The notes under the pieces: generated by a model | What the model saw: the letters and a program-made list of their open reading frames with translations, nothing else | Told to the model about the DNA's origin: nothing | Databases searched by the model: none | Origin: CAYWXV01 sp964462535 | Lineage (GTDB): Bacteria > Bacteroidota > Ignavibacteria > OLB7 | DNA length: 64,000 bases | NCBI GenBank assembly: GCA_964462535.1 | Contig: CAYWXV010000012.1 | Coordinates: 1-64,000, forward strand | Reading direction: 5' to 3' | Program-made: the position numbers and the translations under genes | Shown here: one piece after another, positions 18,162 to 25,909 of the stretch | Layout of the letters: each line of letters starts with the position of its first letter | Numbering within the stretch: position 1 is the stretch's first letter

Positions 18162-20627
18162 CTAAATATTTCGCTCGTAGATGCGGTACGTCCGGTAAGC
18201 CGACGCATTCATCATCTCGGCGGCACGGTTCATCATCATATTATCCTCCAGCACCCACGACGCCTCGCCAACCGGGCACCCCTTGACGACGGCCCGTTCG
18301 ATGATCTCGCGATACAGCAGGGCATCGATCGCCTTCCCATGGTACTCAGGGATAACGCCAAGGATGATGATGCGGAGCTGGTTGATGGCCTTCTTGTTGG
18401 TCATCAGATTCGTGATCGCCGTTGGCAGATTGAGTGGGCCGGAGGGGATTGACTTCCCGGCCTTGAAGGCCTGATTCACATCGGGGACGGCAAGGGCGAA
18501 GCCTACAGTCTTCCCATCCTGCTCGGCGAAGAGAACAAGATCCGGATCAATAACCTGTTTCAGCTCGCGGGCCATCATGTCCATCTCTTCGTCGGTCATC
18601 GGGACAAATCCCCAGTTCGGCTGCCAGGCTCGGTTGTAGATGGCCTTGATTCGTTCGACCTCGGGTCCGAACTGCTTCATCGAGAGGCTCCGCACTGTGG
18701 CACCCGTCCGTGCCCGGATCAAGTCCGTTACACGGACGAGCTTGTCCGTCAGCGCATCGGGATAGCAGAGGCGCCACGCGTAGAGGTCCTTTGCCTTACT
18801 GAAGCCGGCTTTCTCGATCAGCGTGTTATAGTACTCGGGATTGTACGGCATCAGGAACGTGGGCGGGCCGTCGAACCCTTTGAGGAGCATGCCAACCTCG
18901 TCGTTCATCGACGGGGAGACCGGTCCGCGCATGGCATTCATTCCCTCACGACGCAGCCACTCGGCCGCTGCGTTGAGAAGAGTGTTCGCCACGTCCTGAT
19001 CATTGATGGATTCAAAGAATCCGAAGAACCCGACGCGATCGCTGTGTATTGCGTTGTGCCCTTCGTTCACGATTGCAGCGATACGCCCAACCGGCGTTCC
19101 ATTCCGTTCGGCGATAAAGAGCTGAATGCGCGCGTGATGGTAGAACGGATTCTTGTCTGTATCAAGCAGACGCATCCGGTCCATTTCAATCGGCGGCACC
19201 CAGTTTGGGTCGTCGCGATGGAGCTTCCAGGAGAGGCGGATGAACTGGAGCTTCCCCTTTCGCCCATCGACAGTGCGCACGCTTACATCGCCTGTTGTGG
19301 GAAGAGGAGCTGAAGCTTCGTCACTGTCAGCCTTCTGCTCCGCAGCAGTGGCCGGCGTGTCGCGGTCGAGTAGTCCCATCTCCGTTCCGATATCCTGGAA
19401 GAGTTCCAGAATGCGATCGAGATGGCTCTTCTCGTGTGTCGCCATGACGGACGTTCTCATCATCTGCATTCCCTGCATGACACCAGGCGAGATGAAGGCG
19501 TTAACGAAAACACCCGCGTCGAAGAGTCGTCGCCAGAAGATGAACGTGAGGGTGTCGTCGCCAATGATGACGGGTACGATTCCGGTCTTTGATTCGATGA
19601 TTCGGAAGCCCATGTCAACGAATCCCTTCCGGAGATAGTCGGCATTCCAGATCAGCTTGTCGATGAGATGCGGTTCATCCCGCATGATCCGAAGAGCGGT
19701 GAGGGCAGCTGCAACCGAGGCCGGTGTCGGTGAAGCCGAGAAGATCAGGGCCGGTGAGATGTGCTTGATGTAGTTGATCACCCGCTCGGCGCCGACGACC
19801 CATCCTCCAAGCGACGCAAGCGACTTTGAGAAGGTCCCCATCGTCAGGTCGACATCCGCGTCGAGTCCGAAGTAGCTGGCGGTTCCACGCCCCCCCTTTC
19901 CGATAACACCCAGGGCGTGAGCGTCATCCACCATCAGCCGCGCCCCATACTTCTTCGCGATCGTGTTCATCGATGGGAGGTCGACGATCTCGCCCGAGGT
20001 TGAGAATACTCCGTCGGTAACGATGAGCTTCCCTGCGTCTTTCGGCAGACGGGCGACCTGACGTTCAAGGTCGTCCATATCGCCATGCTTGTAGCGAACA
20101 ACGTCACCAAACGCTCCCTTTGCCATCAGTGTACCGGCGACAATGCAGGCGTGGTTATCCTTGTCGCTGATGACGTAGTCACCCCGCTGCACCAATGTCG
20201 GAATGATCCCCTGGGCGGTCTGGTAGCCCGTCGAAAAGAGGAGACATGCCTCCGTCCCCATGAAGTCGGCAAGCTCCTCCTCCATTTCTTCGTGCAGACG
20301 GACCGTACCCGTCAGGTAGCGCGACCCGGAGCATCCGGTACCGAACTTCTCGGTCGCCTTGATCGCCGCCTCCTTGACACGTGGATCGGCAGTAAGGCCT
20401 AGATAGTTATTCGACCCCCCCATGATCACCTCGCGCCCCTCAATGCGGACCACCGGCCCCTCGTTCTCCTCGATCGCCCGGAAGTACGGATAGTACCCTG
20501 CTTCCTTCACATCATCGGCGCGCGTGAATTCAAGACACTTCTGAAACAGTTCTGCCAAGGACGGATCTCCTGCGTTGCTGAGTTCGTTCGCTTTCTCCCC
20601 GAATACCACAGGAACCGCACCGCTCAC
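18162..20627 (-). CDS. Fusion of serine palmitoyltransferase-like (AOS family) and GNAT acyltransferase domains
   Basis: An 821-aa protein. Residues 1-420 are a PLP-dependent alpha-oxoamine synthase: GSNNYLGLTADPRV (71-84), stacking His in DKDNHAC (H159), VDDAHALGVIG with D234 and H237, and the Schiff-base Lys K268 in GTFSKSLASLGG. The SNNYLGL and SKSLASLGG context is closest to serine palmitoyltransferase, which makes 3-ketosphinganine, though KBL and BioF share the fold. Residues 421-455 are a polar linker. Residues 456-821 form a double GNAT-like region (DRVGFFGFFESINDQDVA; MRGPVSPSMNDEVGML; ASWVLEDNMMMNRAAEMMN) that is highly similar to the separate protein at 53106-54239. Known bacterial ceramide synthase is a GNAT-family enzyme that N-acylates 3-ketosphinganine, so the fusion may couple both steps. 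The start is GTG, with TATCTTCG 14 nt upstream. Confidence 0.85.
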   Translation of the reverse strand: MSGAVPVVFGEKANELSNAGDPSLAELFQKCLEFTRADDVKEAGYYPYFRAIEENEGPVVRIEGREVIMGGSNNYLGLTADPRVKEAAIKATEKFGTGCSGSRYLTGTVRLHEEMEEELADFMGTEACLLFSTGYQTAQGIIPTLVQRGDYVISDKDNHACIVAGTLMAKGAFGDVVRYKHGDMDDLERQVARLPKDAGKLIVTDGVFSTSGEIVDLPSMNTIAKKYGARLMVDDAHALGVIGKGGRGTASYFGLDADVDLTMGTFSKSLASLGGWVVGAERVINYIKHISPALIFSASPTPASVAAALTALRIMRDEPHLIDKLIWNADYLRKGFVDMGFRIIESKTGIVPVIIGDDTLTFIFWRRLFDAGVFVNAFISPGVMQGMQMMRTSVMATHEKSHLDRILELFQDIGTEMGLLDRDTPATAAEQKADSDEASAPLPTTGDVSVRTVDGRKGKLQFIRLSWKLHRDDPNWVPPIEMDRMRLLDTDKNPFYHHARIQLFIAERNGTPVGRIAAIVNEGHNAIHSDRVGFFGFFESINDQDVANTLLNAAAEWLRREGMNAMRGPVSPSMNDEVGMLLKGFDGPPTFLMPYNPEYYNTLIEKAGFSKAKDLYAWRLCYPDALTDKLVRVTDLIRARTGATVRSLSMKQFGPEVERIKAIYNRAWQPNWGFVPMTDEEMDMMARELKQVIDPDLVLFAEQDGKTVGFALAVPDVNQAFKAGKSIPSGPLNLPTAITNLMTNKKAINQLRIIILGVIPEYHGKAIDALLYREIIERAVVKGCPVGEASWVLEDNMMMNRAAEMMNASAYRTYRIYERNI

Positions 20628-20640
20628 CGGGGAGAAGCGC

Positions 20641-20648
20641 CGAAGATA
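20641..20648 (-). promoter_or_regulatory. Promoter-like -7 box of the SPT-GNAT gene
   Basis: TATCTTCG on the minus strand differs from TAnnTTTG at one defined position and lies 14 nt before the GTG start. No good TTTG is visible at the expected distance upstream, so support is limited to one box. Confidence 0.3.
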
Positions 20649-20681
20649 GTAATGGAAGGATTGTTGGATTGTATGAGATGG

Positions 20682-21440
20682 CTACTGCGACACGCGCATC
20701 AGTTCCTCGACACGCATGACGTCCTCTGGTGTGTCAACAGAGTGCCCTGCGTACTCCGTGCGGACGACCCGCATTTCCAACCCCAACTCGAGGAGCCTCA
20801 ACTGCTCAAGCTGTTCCGCTGTTTCCAGTGACGAGGGAGGGGCGGCGACGAACGCTCTCAGCGCGTCCGGACGGTATGCGTAAATGCCAATGTGGCGATG
20901 GTAGAGCGTTGCTGTGCTCCACTCCTCCGGTGGCAGGTCGCGCATGCACGGGATAGGCGACCGAGAGAAGTAGAGGGGGACGTCGCCGTCTCGGAGGACC
21001 ACCTTCACGACATTCGTGTCGAACAGGTCTCTGGACGATTCAATGCGGGAGACGGCAGTTACGCACGCGGCGCTCCCTCCAACGAGTTTCTCAACCAGTC
21101 GATTGAGCAGGTCAGGGTCGATCATCGGCTCGTCACCCTGCACATTTAGAACCGCAGAGACAGACCCGGCGGTGTCGGCAGATAGGAGTTCAAGCGCCTC
21201 GGCGATGCGATCCGAGCCGGAGGGGTGCTCGGTAGACGTCATGACCGCGTGGCCCCCGAACCGATGCACTGTCTCGAGGATGCTGGGATCATCCGTGGCC
21301 ACGACGACCCGGTCGACACGTGTTGCGGCGGTGACCCGCTCATACACGTGTTGGATCATAGGGCGCCCCAACAGCTCAACAAGCGGCTTCCCTGGGAGGC
21401 GACTCGAGGCGAATCTCGCCGGAATCAAAGCGACAACCAT
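20682..21440 (-). CDS. kdsB: 3-deoxy-manno-octulosonate cytidylyltransferase
   Basis: A 252-aa cytosolic enzyme that makes CMP-KDO from KDO and CTP, the activated sugar for LPS inner core. The N-terminal nucleotide-binding signature IPARFASSRLPGKPL (residues about 6-20) is complete. It is followed by MIQHVYERV, VVATDDPSI, MTSTEHPSGSDRIAEA and NVQGDEPMIDPDLL, all canonical KdsB motifs, and the length is the usual ~250 aa. It starts 6 nt after the stop of gatC, so the two are probably cotranscribed. It implies a KDO-containing LPS and thus a conventional outer membrane. Confidence 0.95.
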   Translation of the reverse strand: MVVALIPARFASSRLPGKPLVELLGRPMIQHVYERVTAATRVDRVVVATDDPSILETVHRFGGHAVMTSTEHPSGSDRIAEALELLSADTAGSVSAVLNVQGDEPMIDPDLLNRLVEKLVGGSAACVTAVSRIESSRDLFDTNVVKVVLRDGDVPLYFSRSPIPCMRDLPPEEWSTATLYHRHIGIYAYRPDALRAFVAAPPSSLETAEQLEQLRLLELGLEMRVVRTEYAGHSVDTPEDVMRVEELMRVSQ

Positions 21441-21446
21441 GACGGT

Positions 21447-21740
21447 CTATTCCAGCACCTTTGGGACGCTGAAGAATCCTTCAGTCTTCTTCGGTGCGTT
21501 CTGAAGCGCTTCAGCGGGCGTGAGGAGGGGACCCGGCTCGTCGTCTCGGAGGATATTGGTCGTCCCATGCACGAACTCCATGGGCTGAACATCCGTGACG
21601 TCGACCTGTTTCAACTGCTCGATGTATTCAACGATCTGGTTGAACTGCTGGGTAAACCCTGAGAGTTCGGTTTCCGAGAATCTGAGACGTGCCAGGCGCG
21701 CGACGTGGGCGACCTGTTCCGGTGTGATTGTGGTAGCCAT
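21447..21740 (-). CDS. gatC: Asp-tRNA(Asn)/Glu-tRNA(Gln) amidotransferase subunit C
   Basis: A 97-aa protein (MATTITPEQVAHVARLARL...) with all family marks: HVARLARLRFSETEL, FNQIVEYIEQLKQVD, LRDDEP and a C-terminal KTEGFFSVPKVLE. GatC wraps around GatA in the GatCAB complex that converts misacylated Glu-tRNA(Gln) or Asp-tRNA(Asn) to the amides. The open frame extends upstream through the RNA repeats, but the family start is the ATG at 21740. TATATTCC ends about 5 nt before the ATG on the same strand, so the mRNA may have almost no leader. gatA and gatB are not in the window. Confidence 0.93.
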   Translation of the reverse strand: MATTITPEQVAHVARLARLRFSETELSGFTQQFNQIVEYIEQLKQVDVTDVQPMEFVHGTTNILRDDEPGPLLTPAEALQNAPKKTEGFFSVPKVLE

Positions 21741-21800
21741 GAGCGGAATATACGATTGGGACCATCTATGCGATGAGCAACGGGTGCCGTCAAAAAAGGG

Positions 21801-21878
21801 CAAAAAAAAGCCGCGCAACTCACCCCTGATCGCGCGGCTAGGGTGAAGCGCCGAGGGTTGGTGCCCCAGCAACTTCAC
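21801..21878 (-). ncRNA. Predicted small RNA, tandem copy 1
   Basis: The predicted ~78-nt transcript begins GUGAAG at 21878 and ends in the T-tract at 21802-21809. Stem-loop 1: GTGAAG pairs with CTTCAC, a TT bulge, then GCTGGGG pairs with CCTCGGC around the loop CACCAAC. Stem-loop 2 is an intrinsic terminator: AGCCGCGC (21839-21832) pairs with GCGCGGCT (21816-21809) and is followed by eight T. Relative to copies 2 and 3 the terminator stem carries a C-G pair where they have T-A, a compensatory change. The loop GATCAGGGGTGAGTT is identical in all copies. I see no conserved open reading frame in the unit. Confidence 0.72.
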
Positions 21879-21881
21879 ACT

Positions 21882-21911
21882 ACATACCAGCCCAACACCG
21901 AATTGGTTCCC
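21882..21911 (-). promoter_or_regulatory. Promoter-like boxes of small RNA copy 1
   Basis: GGGAAC (21911-21906), 18 nt, GTATGT (21887-21882), read on the minus strand. The same two hexamers at the same spacing precede all three RNAs while the bases between differ, as expected of a promoter. The predicted transcript start falls at the first base of the first stem. The GGGAAC box resembles ECF-sigma -35 elements more than TTTG. Confidence 0.55.
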
Positions 21912-21990
21912 ATTCAGTGCACATTCGTTCGAATCGCAGTTTTCTCGCTGGAATTGGCGTTCCCGTTCTGGTGTGGTCGTTCTGGAAGGG

Positions 21991-22071
21991 CAAAAAAAGT
22001 GAGCTGCGCAACTCACCCCTGATCGCGCAGCTCGGGTTGAAGGCCAAGGGTTGGTGCCTCAGCAACTTCAC
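21991..22071 (-). ncRNA. Predicted small RNA, tandem copy 2
   Basis: About 81 nt. Stem-loop 1: TGAAG pairs with CTTCA, TT bulge, GCTGAGG pairs with CCTTGGC around CACCAAC. Stem-loop 2: GAGCTGCGC (22033-22025) pairs with GCGCAGCTC (22009-22001), followed by CAC-type junction and seven T (21998-21992). Loop sequences match copies 1 and 3 exactly, whereas stem bases vary in paired fashion. Confidence 0.72.
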
Positions 22072-22074
22072 ACT

Positions 22075-22104
22075 ACATACCAGCCGAAATGCAGATTGGT
22101 TCCC
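22075..22104 (-). promoter_or_regulatory. Promoter-like boxes of small RNA copy 2
   Basis: GGGAAC (22104-22099), 18 nt, GTATGT (22080-22075) on the minus strand, with the same spacing as the other copies. Confidence 0.55.
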
Positions 22105-22181
22105 ATTCACGAGCAACTGTTTGCAAATGGTTGAAAACTAAGCAGAATCGCATGTTCTTGGTTCGCGTGCGGTGGCACGGG

Positions 22182-22262
22182 CAAAAAAAATGAGCTGCGC
22201 AACTCACCCCTGATCGCGCAGCTCGGGTTGAAGGCCAAGGGTTGGTGCCTCAGCGGCTTCAC
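22182..22262 (-). ncRNA. Predicted small RNA, tandem copy 3
   Basis: About 80 nt, nearest to the msrP-like gene. Stem-loop 1: GAAG pairs with CTTC, with a CC bulge in place of TT, then GCTGAGG pairs with CCTTGGC around CACCAAC. Stem-loop 2: GAGCTGCGC (22224-22216) pairs with GCGCAGCTC (22200-22192), followed by eight T (22190-22183). The 5' flank (TCTTGTG against TAGTGTG) is the most divergent part. Confidence 0.72.
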
Positions 22263-22265
22263 AAG

Positions 22266-22295
22266 ACATACCAGGCGAGCCCGAGAATAGTTCCC
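22266..22295 (-). promoter_or_regulatory. Promoter-like boxes of small RNA copy 3
   Basis: GGGAAC (22295-22290), 18 nt, GTATGT (22271-22266) on the minus strand. The base after the first hexamer is T where the other copies have C. Confidence 0.55.
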
Positions 22296-22369
22296 AATTG
22301 TCAGGTTTTTTCTCCGGGCGTCAGAATCTGCCAGAAATCGGCCGAATAATCCTGAACGAAGCTGCGTCG

Positions 22370-23359
22370 CTACCCGTATAGCCGCCCGACCTGCGCTCCG
22401 TATCCATTGTATGGGAGTGTCGGTACGCGCGTATCGGGACCGAGGAGGCGCTCCGTGGCTTGCGACCAGCGCGGGTGGGGAACCGTGGGATCGACGTTGG
22501 ACTGAAAGCTGTACTCATCGGGTGCCAGATCGTTCCAGAAGGTCGCGGGCCGATCTGCCACAAGTTCGATCCTCACAATCGACTTCGGGTTCTTGTACCC
22601 GTATTTCCACGGAACTATGATGCGCGCCGGCGCCCCATTCTGCTTTGGAAGCTCGTGCCCGTACATCCCCGTGACCAGCATTGCAAGCTCGTTCGTCGCC
22701 TCGTCAATCCTCATACCCTCGTAGTACGGCCACGTGTACCACGTCGCTCGGCGCTGGTTCGGCGCCTGCTCAGGTCGATCAAACGATATGAACCGAACGA
22801 AACGCGCGGAGGAGAGAGGCTCGGCCAGAGCCAGGACCTTTGCAAGCGGGATTCCCGTCCACGGCACCGTCATAGCCCAGGCTTCCACGCAGCGGAATCG
22901 ATAGACCCGTTCCTCCAGGGGAAGGAGCCGGACCAACTCATCTATCGTGAACTTCCGCGGTCGCGAAACCAGGCCCGTGATCTCCAGTTCCCATGGCCGG
23001 ATGCGGAAGTCGCCGACAAGGGACTTGACGACCTCCTTCTGTTCACTGAACTCGTAGAAATTGTTGTAGCTCGTCGCCAGGGCCTCGTCCGTCATCTCGC
23101 GGTCGACCACGTAGGCGTTGTTTCGCGGAGCGGGGTATAGGTCTCCGTTTGGGCTCGGGAGGTCGTCAATCGCGCGAAGCGAGTCCCGAAGATGCGTTCC
23201 TCCATCACCAGATGACGACGATGTGCAGCCCAGCAGTCCGAAGGCCAGCGTCCCCAGGCCGACGCTCTTCAGGAACCCTCGGCGGTTGATGTACGTCTCC
23301 TCCGGCGTTACCATGCGCTCAGGGATGTGCCAGTCGGGTCGAAGAATGATGTTCGCCAT
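22370..23359 (-). CDS. msrP: MsrP/YedY-like periplasmic methionine sulfoxide reductase catalytic subunit
   Basis: A 329-aa molybdopterin enzyme of the sulfite-oxidase fold. Residues 24-46 contain a Tat motif (INRRGFLKSVGLGTLAFGL) followed by a lipobox-like LLGC. Family marks are YNNFYEFSEQKEVV, WELEITGLVSRPR, the Mo-ligating Cys in YRFRCVEAWAMTVPWTG, then LPKQNGAPARIIVPWKYGYK. MsrP reduces protein-bound methionine sulfoxide in the periplasm with electrons from the membrane heme protein MsrQ. No msrQ-like gene lies nearby, so the electron donor is unknown. It is the first gene of the minus-strand run that continues through the three RNAs to gatC, and is divergent from the efflux operon. Confidence 0.88.
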   Translation of the reverse strand: MANIILRPDWHIPERMVTPEETYINRRGFLKSVGLGTLAFGLLGCTSSSSGDGGTHLRDSLRAIDDLPSPNGDLYPAPRNNAYVVDREMTDEALATSYNNFYEFSEQKEVVKSLVGDFRIRPWELEITGLVSRPRKFTIDELVRLLPLEERVYRFRCVEAWAMTVPWTGIPLAKVLALAEPLSSARFVRFISFDRPEQAPNQRRATWYTWPYYEGMRIDEATNELAMLVTGMYGHELPKQNGAPARIIVPWKYGYKNPKSIVRIELVADRPATFWNDLAPDEYSFQSNVDPTVPHPRWSQATERLLGPDTRVPTLPYNGYGAQVGRLYG

Positions 23360-23545
23360 TGTCTCGTGTATCGGTTCTGATTTTCATCACTGATAGAGAG
23401 CGGTAGAGACGCTGTTGCGTAACTTCCCGCCGCTTTTTGAAGATCGAAGGCCGCATCACAGCCAGGTTGGGTCCGCCACCTTCGATTCCCCTTCCATTTG
23501 ATCGAGTAATCCCGGCGGTACGCGGGATTATTCCAGTTGCACTGC

Positions 23546-24625
23546 ATGAAGTGGCTAATCGGTTTGGTAATTCTGGCGGCGCTTGCCATCGCCGGAATCT
23601 GGATATCGGGCGTCTTCAGGACTATTTCGGTCGTCGTCGCTCCACCTGAGCGACGCGAAGCGGTCAGGGTTATTTCGGTCCTCGGCTCGGTTCGGGCAGA
23701 ACAGATTGCACGCATCCGTACGGAGGTAGGCGGGGAGGTTGTCGGGCTCTTTGTGCGGCAGGGGGAAGAGGTTCGGGACGGCGAGCCCGTGATGGATCTC
23801 AAGGTCGAGGAGCAGAAGAGTGCCGTCGTCGAAACCCAGGCGCGTCTGCGCGAGGCCCAGGTAACCGTCCAGGAGCGAAAGTTGAATCTCGACAGGGAAA
23901 CCGAGCTCCTTGCACAGGGGGCCTCAACGCAGCAGGCGGTGGACGACGCGCGCGCGGCCTACAATCGAGCCGTTGCGGCGGCCAATTCCGTTCGCGCAAT
24001 TCTCAGCAGCCGTAAGTCCGTTACAGGCAAAGGGAAGATCGTTGCGCCAATCTCCGGCGTCGTCACCCAGGTCAACGTCAACGTTGGCGACATCGTCCCA
24101 CCAAACGTCGAGGCCATAACGATCTTGGATCCCGCCTCCTTCCGGGTGGTGGCTGATGTAGACGAGCTCGACATAACACGCATTCGTCCGGGACAGGAGG
24201 CGATCGTCTCGTTTGATGCGATGCCGAAGAGCAGATATCGAGCCCGTGTCGACAGGATAATTCCGCAGGCGGACGAAGTGACCAAAACGCTCCCCGTTAT
24301 TCTCCGGCTTACCGATGGCGTCTTGAACCTTTCCGAAGGGTTGACAGCGAACATCAACATTGTTCAGGAACGCCATCCGAACGCGCTGACGATCCCGCGC
24401 CGGGCGATACTGGATGAGCGAGGTAACAAGGCACGTCTGTTCGTTCTGACGGAAAGAAATACCCTGCAGCTCGATACCGTTGTCCTCGGCGTTCGCGGTG
24501 ATGACTACGTAGAGATTCTGGACGGCCTGAACGAGGAGGCTCGCGTCGTTCTCGATCCCGATCCGCTTTGGAAGGGGGGTGAGGAAGTGGAGGTGGACCG
24601 TAAGGCAACAGCCAGACGGCAATAG
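23546..24625 (+). CDS. Periplasmic adaptor (HlyD/MacA-like) of an efflux system
   Basis: A 359-aa membrane-fusion protein. The ATG at 23546 begins MKWLIGLVILAALAIAG, an N-terminal membrane anchor; a TTG three codons earlier is less likely. A first lipoyl half (ARIRTEVGGEVVGLFVRQGEEV) leads into a coiled-coil hairpin of about 75 residues (KVEEQKSAVVETQARLREAQ onward). The second lipoyl half follows (GKIVAPISGVVTQVNVNVGDIV), then beta-barrel and membrane-proximal regions. Such proteins bridge an inner-membrane transporter and TolC. The next three genes, two permeases and a TolC, make a tripartite export operon. Confidence 0.88.
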   Translation: MKWLIGLVILAALAIAGIWISGVFRTISVVVAPPERREAVRVISVLGSVRAEQIARIRTEVGGEVVGLFVRQGEEVRDGEPVMDLKVEEQKSAVVETQARLREAQVTVQERKLNLDRETELLAQGASTQQAVDDARAAYNRAVAAANSVRAILSSRKSVTGKGKIVAPISGVVTQVNVNVGDIVPPNVEAITILDPASFRVVADVDELDITRIRPGQEAIVSFDAMPKSRYRARVDRIIPQADEVTKTLPVILRLTDGVLNLSEGLTANINIVQERHPNALTIPRRAILDERGNKARLFVLTERNTLQLDTVVLGVRGDDYVEILDGLNEEARVVLDPDPLWKGGEEVEVDRKATARRQ

Positions 24626-24652
24626 AGCAATCATCGATCCACGATAGTCCTG

Positions 24653-25909
24653 ATGTCATCCGCTAAATCCGTGCATGCCGACAGATTCTCCCGGGGCTTT
24701 CGGGTCGGTCTGGTCTGTGCGGCGCTCACACTTGCGATAGTCGCCGCGGCTATCGGCGTGTTGGTGGATGTGTCATTCATCCAGGATCCCGCCCTCCGCG
24801 AGATCCTGGCGAGCAATACACCACACGTGTACGTCGGTTCAGTCCCGCTCAAGCCTCGCACCCGAAGGACACTGCTGTCAGTCGGTGACCGGACCGTGCT
24901 CGAGGTCGTGAAAAACGTTCCACCCTCCACCCGTCCGGAGCTGAAACCGTTCGTTGAGCTTGTTGCCCGTCTTGAAGGGATAGATCCGCAGATTACCACA
25001 GTATCCCCACGCGTTCAGCTGAGAGGCTTCTGCCGAAACGGCACTCGTTGTCGTCCCGTGACGGTCATGGGAATCCTCCCACGCAAGGAAGCGAAGTTTC
25101 TCCACGCCGGGGCCGCTGTGAACGACGAGAGTTTCGATGCTCTTGAGCGCACTCCCATGGGAATCGTCCTCAGCTCTGTCGTCGCCAACCATTTAGGTGT
25201 GGAGGTTGGATCGCGTGTTTCTCTCATCACAGCCACCGGCGCCGTTCGACAATTCGTGGTCGTGGGGGTCTTTGCAGCGCATTCCTCCGGCGGAGATTCG
25301 TTGACCACATACATCAATCTCGGGGGTGCGCAGTCGCTTCTTGGTCTGCAGCGGAATGCTGTGAGTGGAGTGGCCATCCGATTGGCCGACGCCGGACGGG
25401 CCGAGCGTGTCCGTGATCGGGTCGAACAGACTATCGGGTATAGTGCTGCGACCTGGGGCGAGGCGAACGCGCAACAGATCGAGTTCCAGTTCAAAGAGCG
25501 TTGGTTGATGTGGGTGGTAGTGGTACTGGCTCTCATCGTCGCTGTCGCCGGTGTGCGCGATGCGCTTTCCGCGCGTCACATCTCCGGACGTCTTTCCGGA
25601 CCCACACGCGCGGAGAAGAGAACGGCGAGTCTAGCGCTCGGTGGGCTCGTCGGGCTGGCAGCAGGAAGTATCGCATGTGTACTGTTCATTGGCCTCCCCA
25701 GAGTACTCGACCTTCGTCGCCTCCTCCCTGTCCACTACAACCCGCTTGACAGCACGGTTGCAACGATACCGGTTGAACCACATGTCGTTCCGGTTGTGGT
25801 TCTGTTCGCAGTTTCCATCCTCTCGGGTGTCATTGGCGGCGGGTTGTCTTCGCGATCGGTTGAGCAGCTTGCGCGCCCGTCGACGCAATTGGTTGGGGAG
25901 GAGACGTGA
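24653..25909 (+). CDS. ABC transporter permease, MacB/FtsX type (first of two)
   Basis: A 418-aa protein with the topology of MacB-type permeases: one N-terminal membrane helix (about 17-40), a large periplasmic domain (about 45-275, including GIVLSSVVANHLGVEVGSRV and QFVVVGVF, typical MacB-PCD segments), then three C-terminal helices (about 283-300, 335-360, 378-400). It lacks a nucleotide-binding domain. Its stop overlaps the next gene's GTG by four bases (GTGA), indicating translational coupling. With the second permease it probably forms a heterodimer that works as a mechanotransmitter with the adaptor and TolC. Confidence 0.8.
   Translation: MSSAKSVHADRFSRGFRVGLVCAALTLAIVAAAIGVLVDVSFIQDPALREILASNTPHVYVGSVPLKPRTRRTLLSVGDRTVLEVVKNVPPSTRPELKPFVELVARLEGIDPQITTVSPRVQLRGFCRNGTRCRPVTVMGILPRKEAKFLHAGAAVNDESFDALERTPMGIVLSSVVANHLGVEVGSRVSLITATGAVRQFVVVGVFAAHSSGGDSLTTYINLGGAQSLLGLQRNAVSGVAIRLADAGRAERVRDRVEQTIGYSAATWGEANAQQIEFQFKERWLMWVVVVLALIVAVAGVRDALSARHISGRLSGPTRAEKRTASLALGGLVGLAAGSIACVLFIGLPRVLDLRRLLPVHYNPLDSTVATIPVEPHVVPVVVLFAVSILSGVIGGGLSSRSVEQLARPSTQLVGEET

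Larger units (their letters stand above)
21801..22300 (-). repeat. Three tandem copies of a ~120-bp unit, period about 190 bp
   Basis: Units at about 21801-21911, 21991-22104 and 22182-22295 are nearly identical and separated by unlike spacers of about 75-80 bp. The conserved part of each unit comprises GGGAAC, 18 variable nt, GTATGT, and an ~80-nt segment with two stem-loops and a T-tract, all read on the minus strand. The variable 18 nt of constant length and the unlike spacers show selection on the unit and not a recent simple duplication. Confidence 0.9.

Noticed and set aside
21447..22016. N-terminal extension of GatC through the RNA repeats (189 codons)
   Set aside because: GatC has its normal start at 21740. 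The extension merely translates the terminator hairpin and repeats, and similar short frames appear in each repeat.
21801..22300. CRISPR array interpretation of the repeats
   Set aside because: Only three long (~110 bp) units with structured content and unequal spacers; no cas genes in the window.
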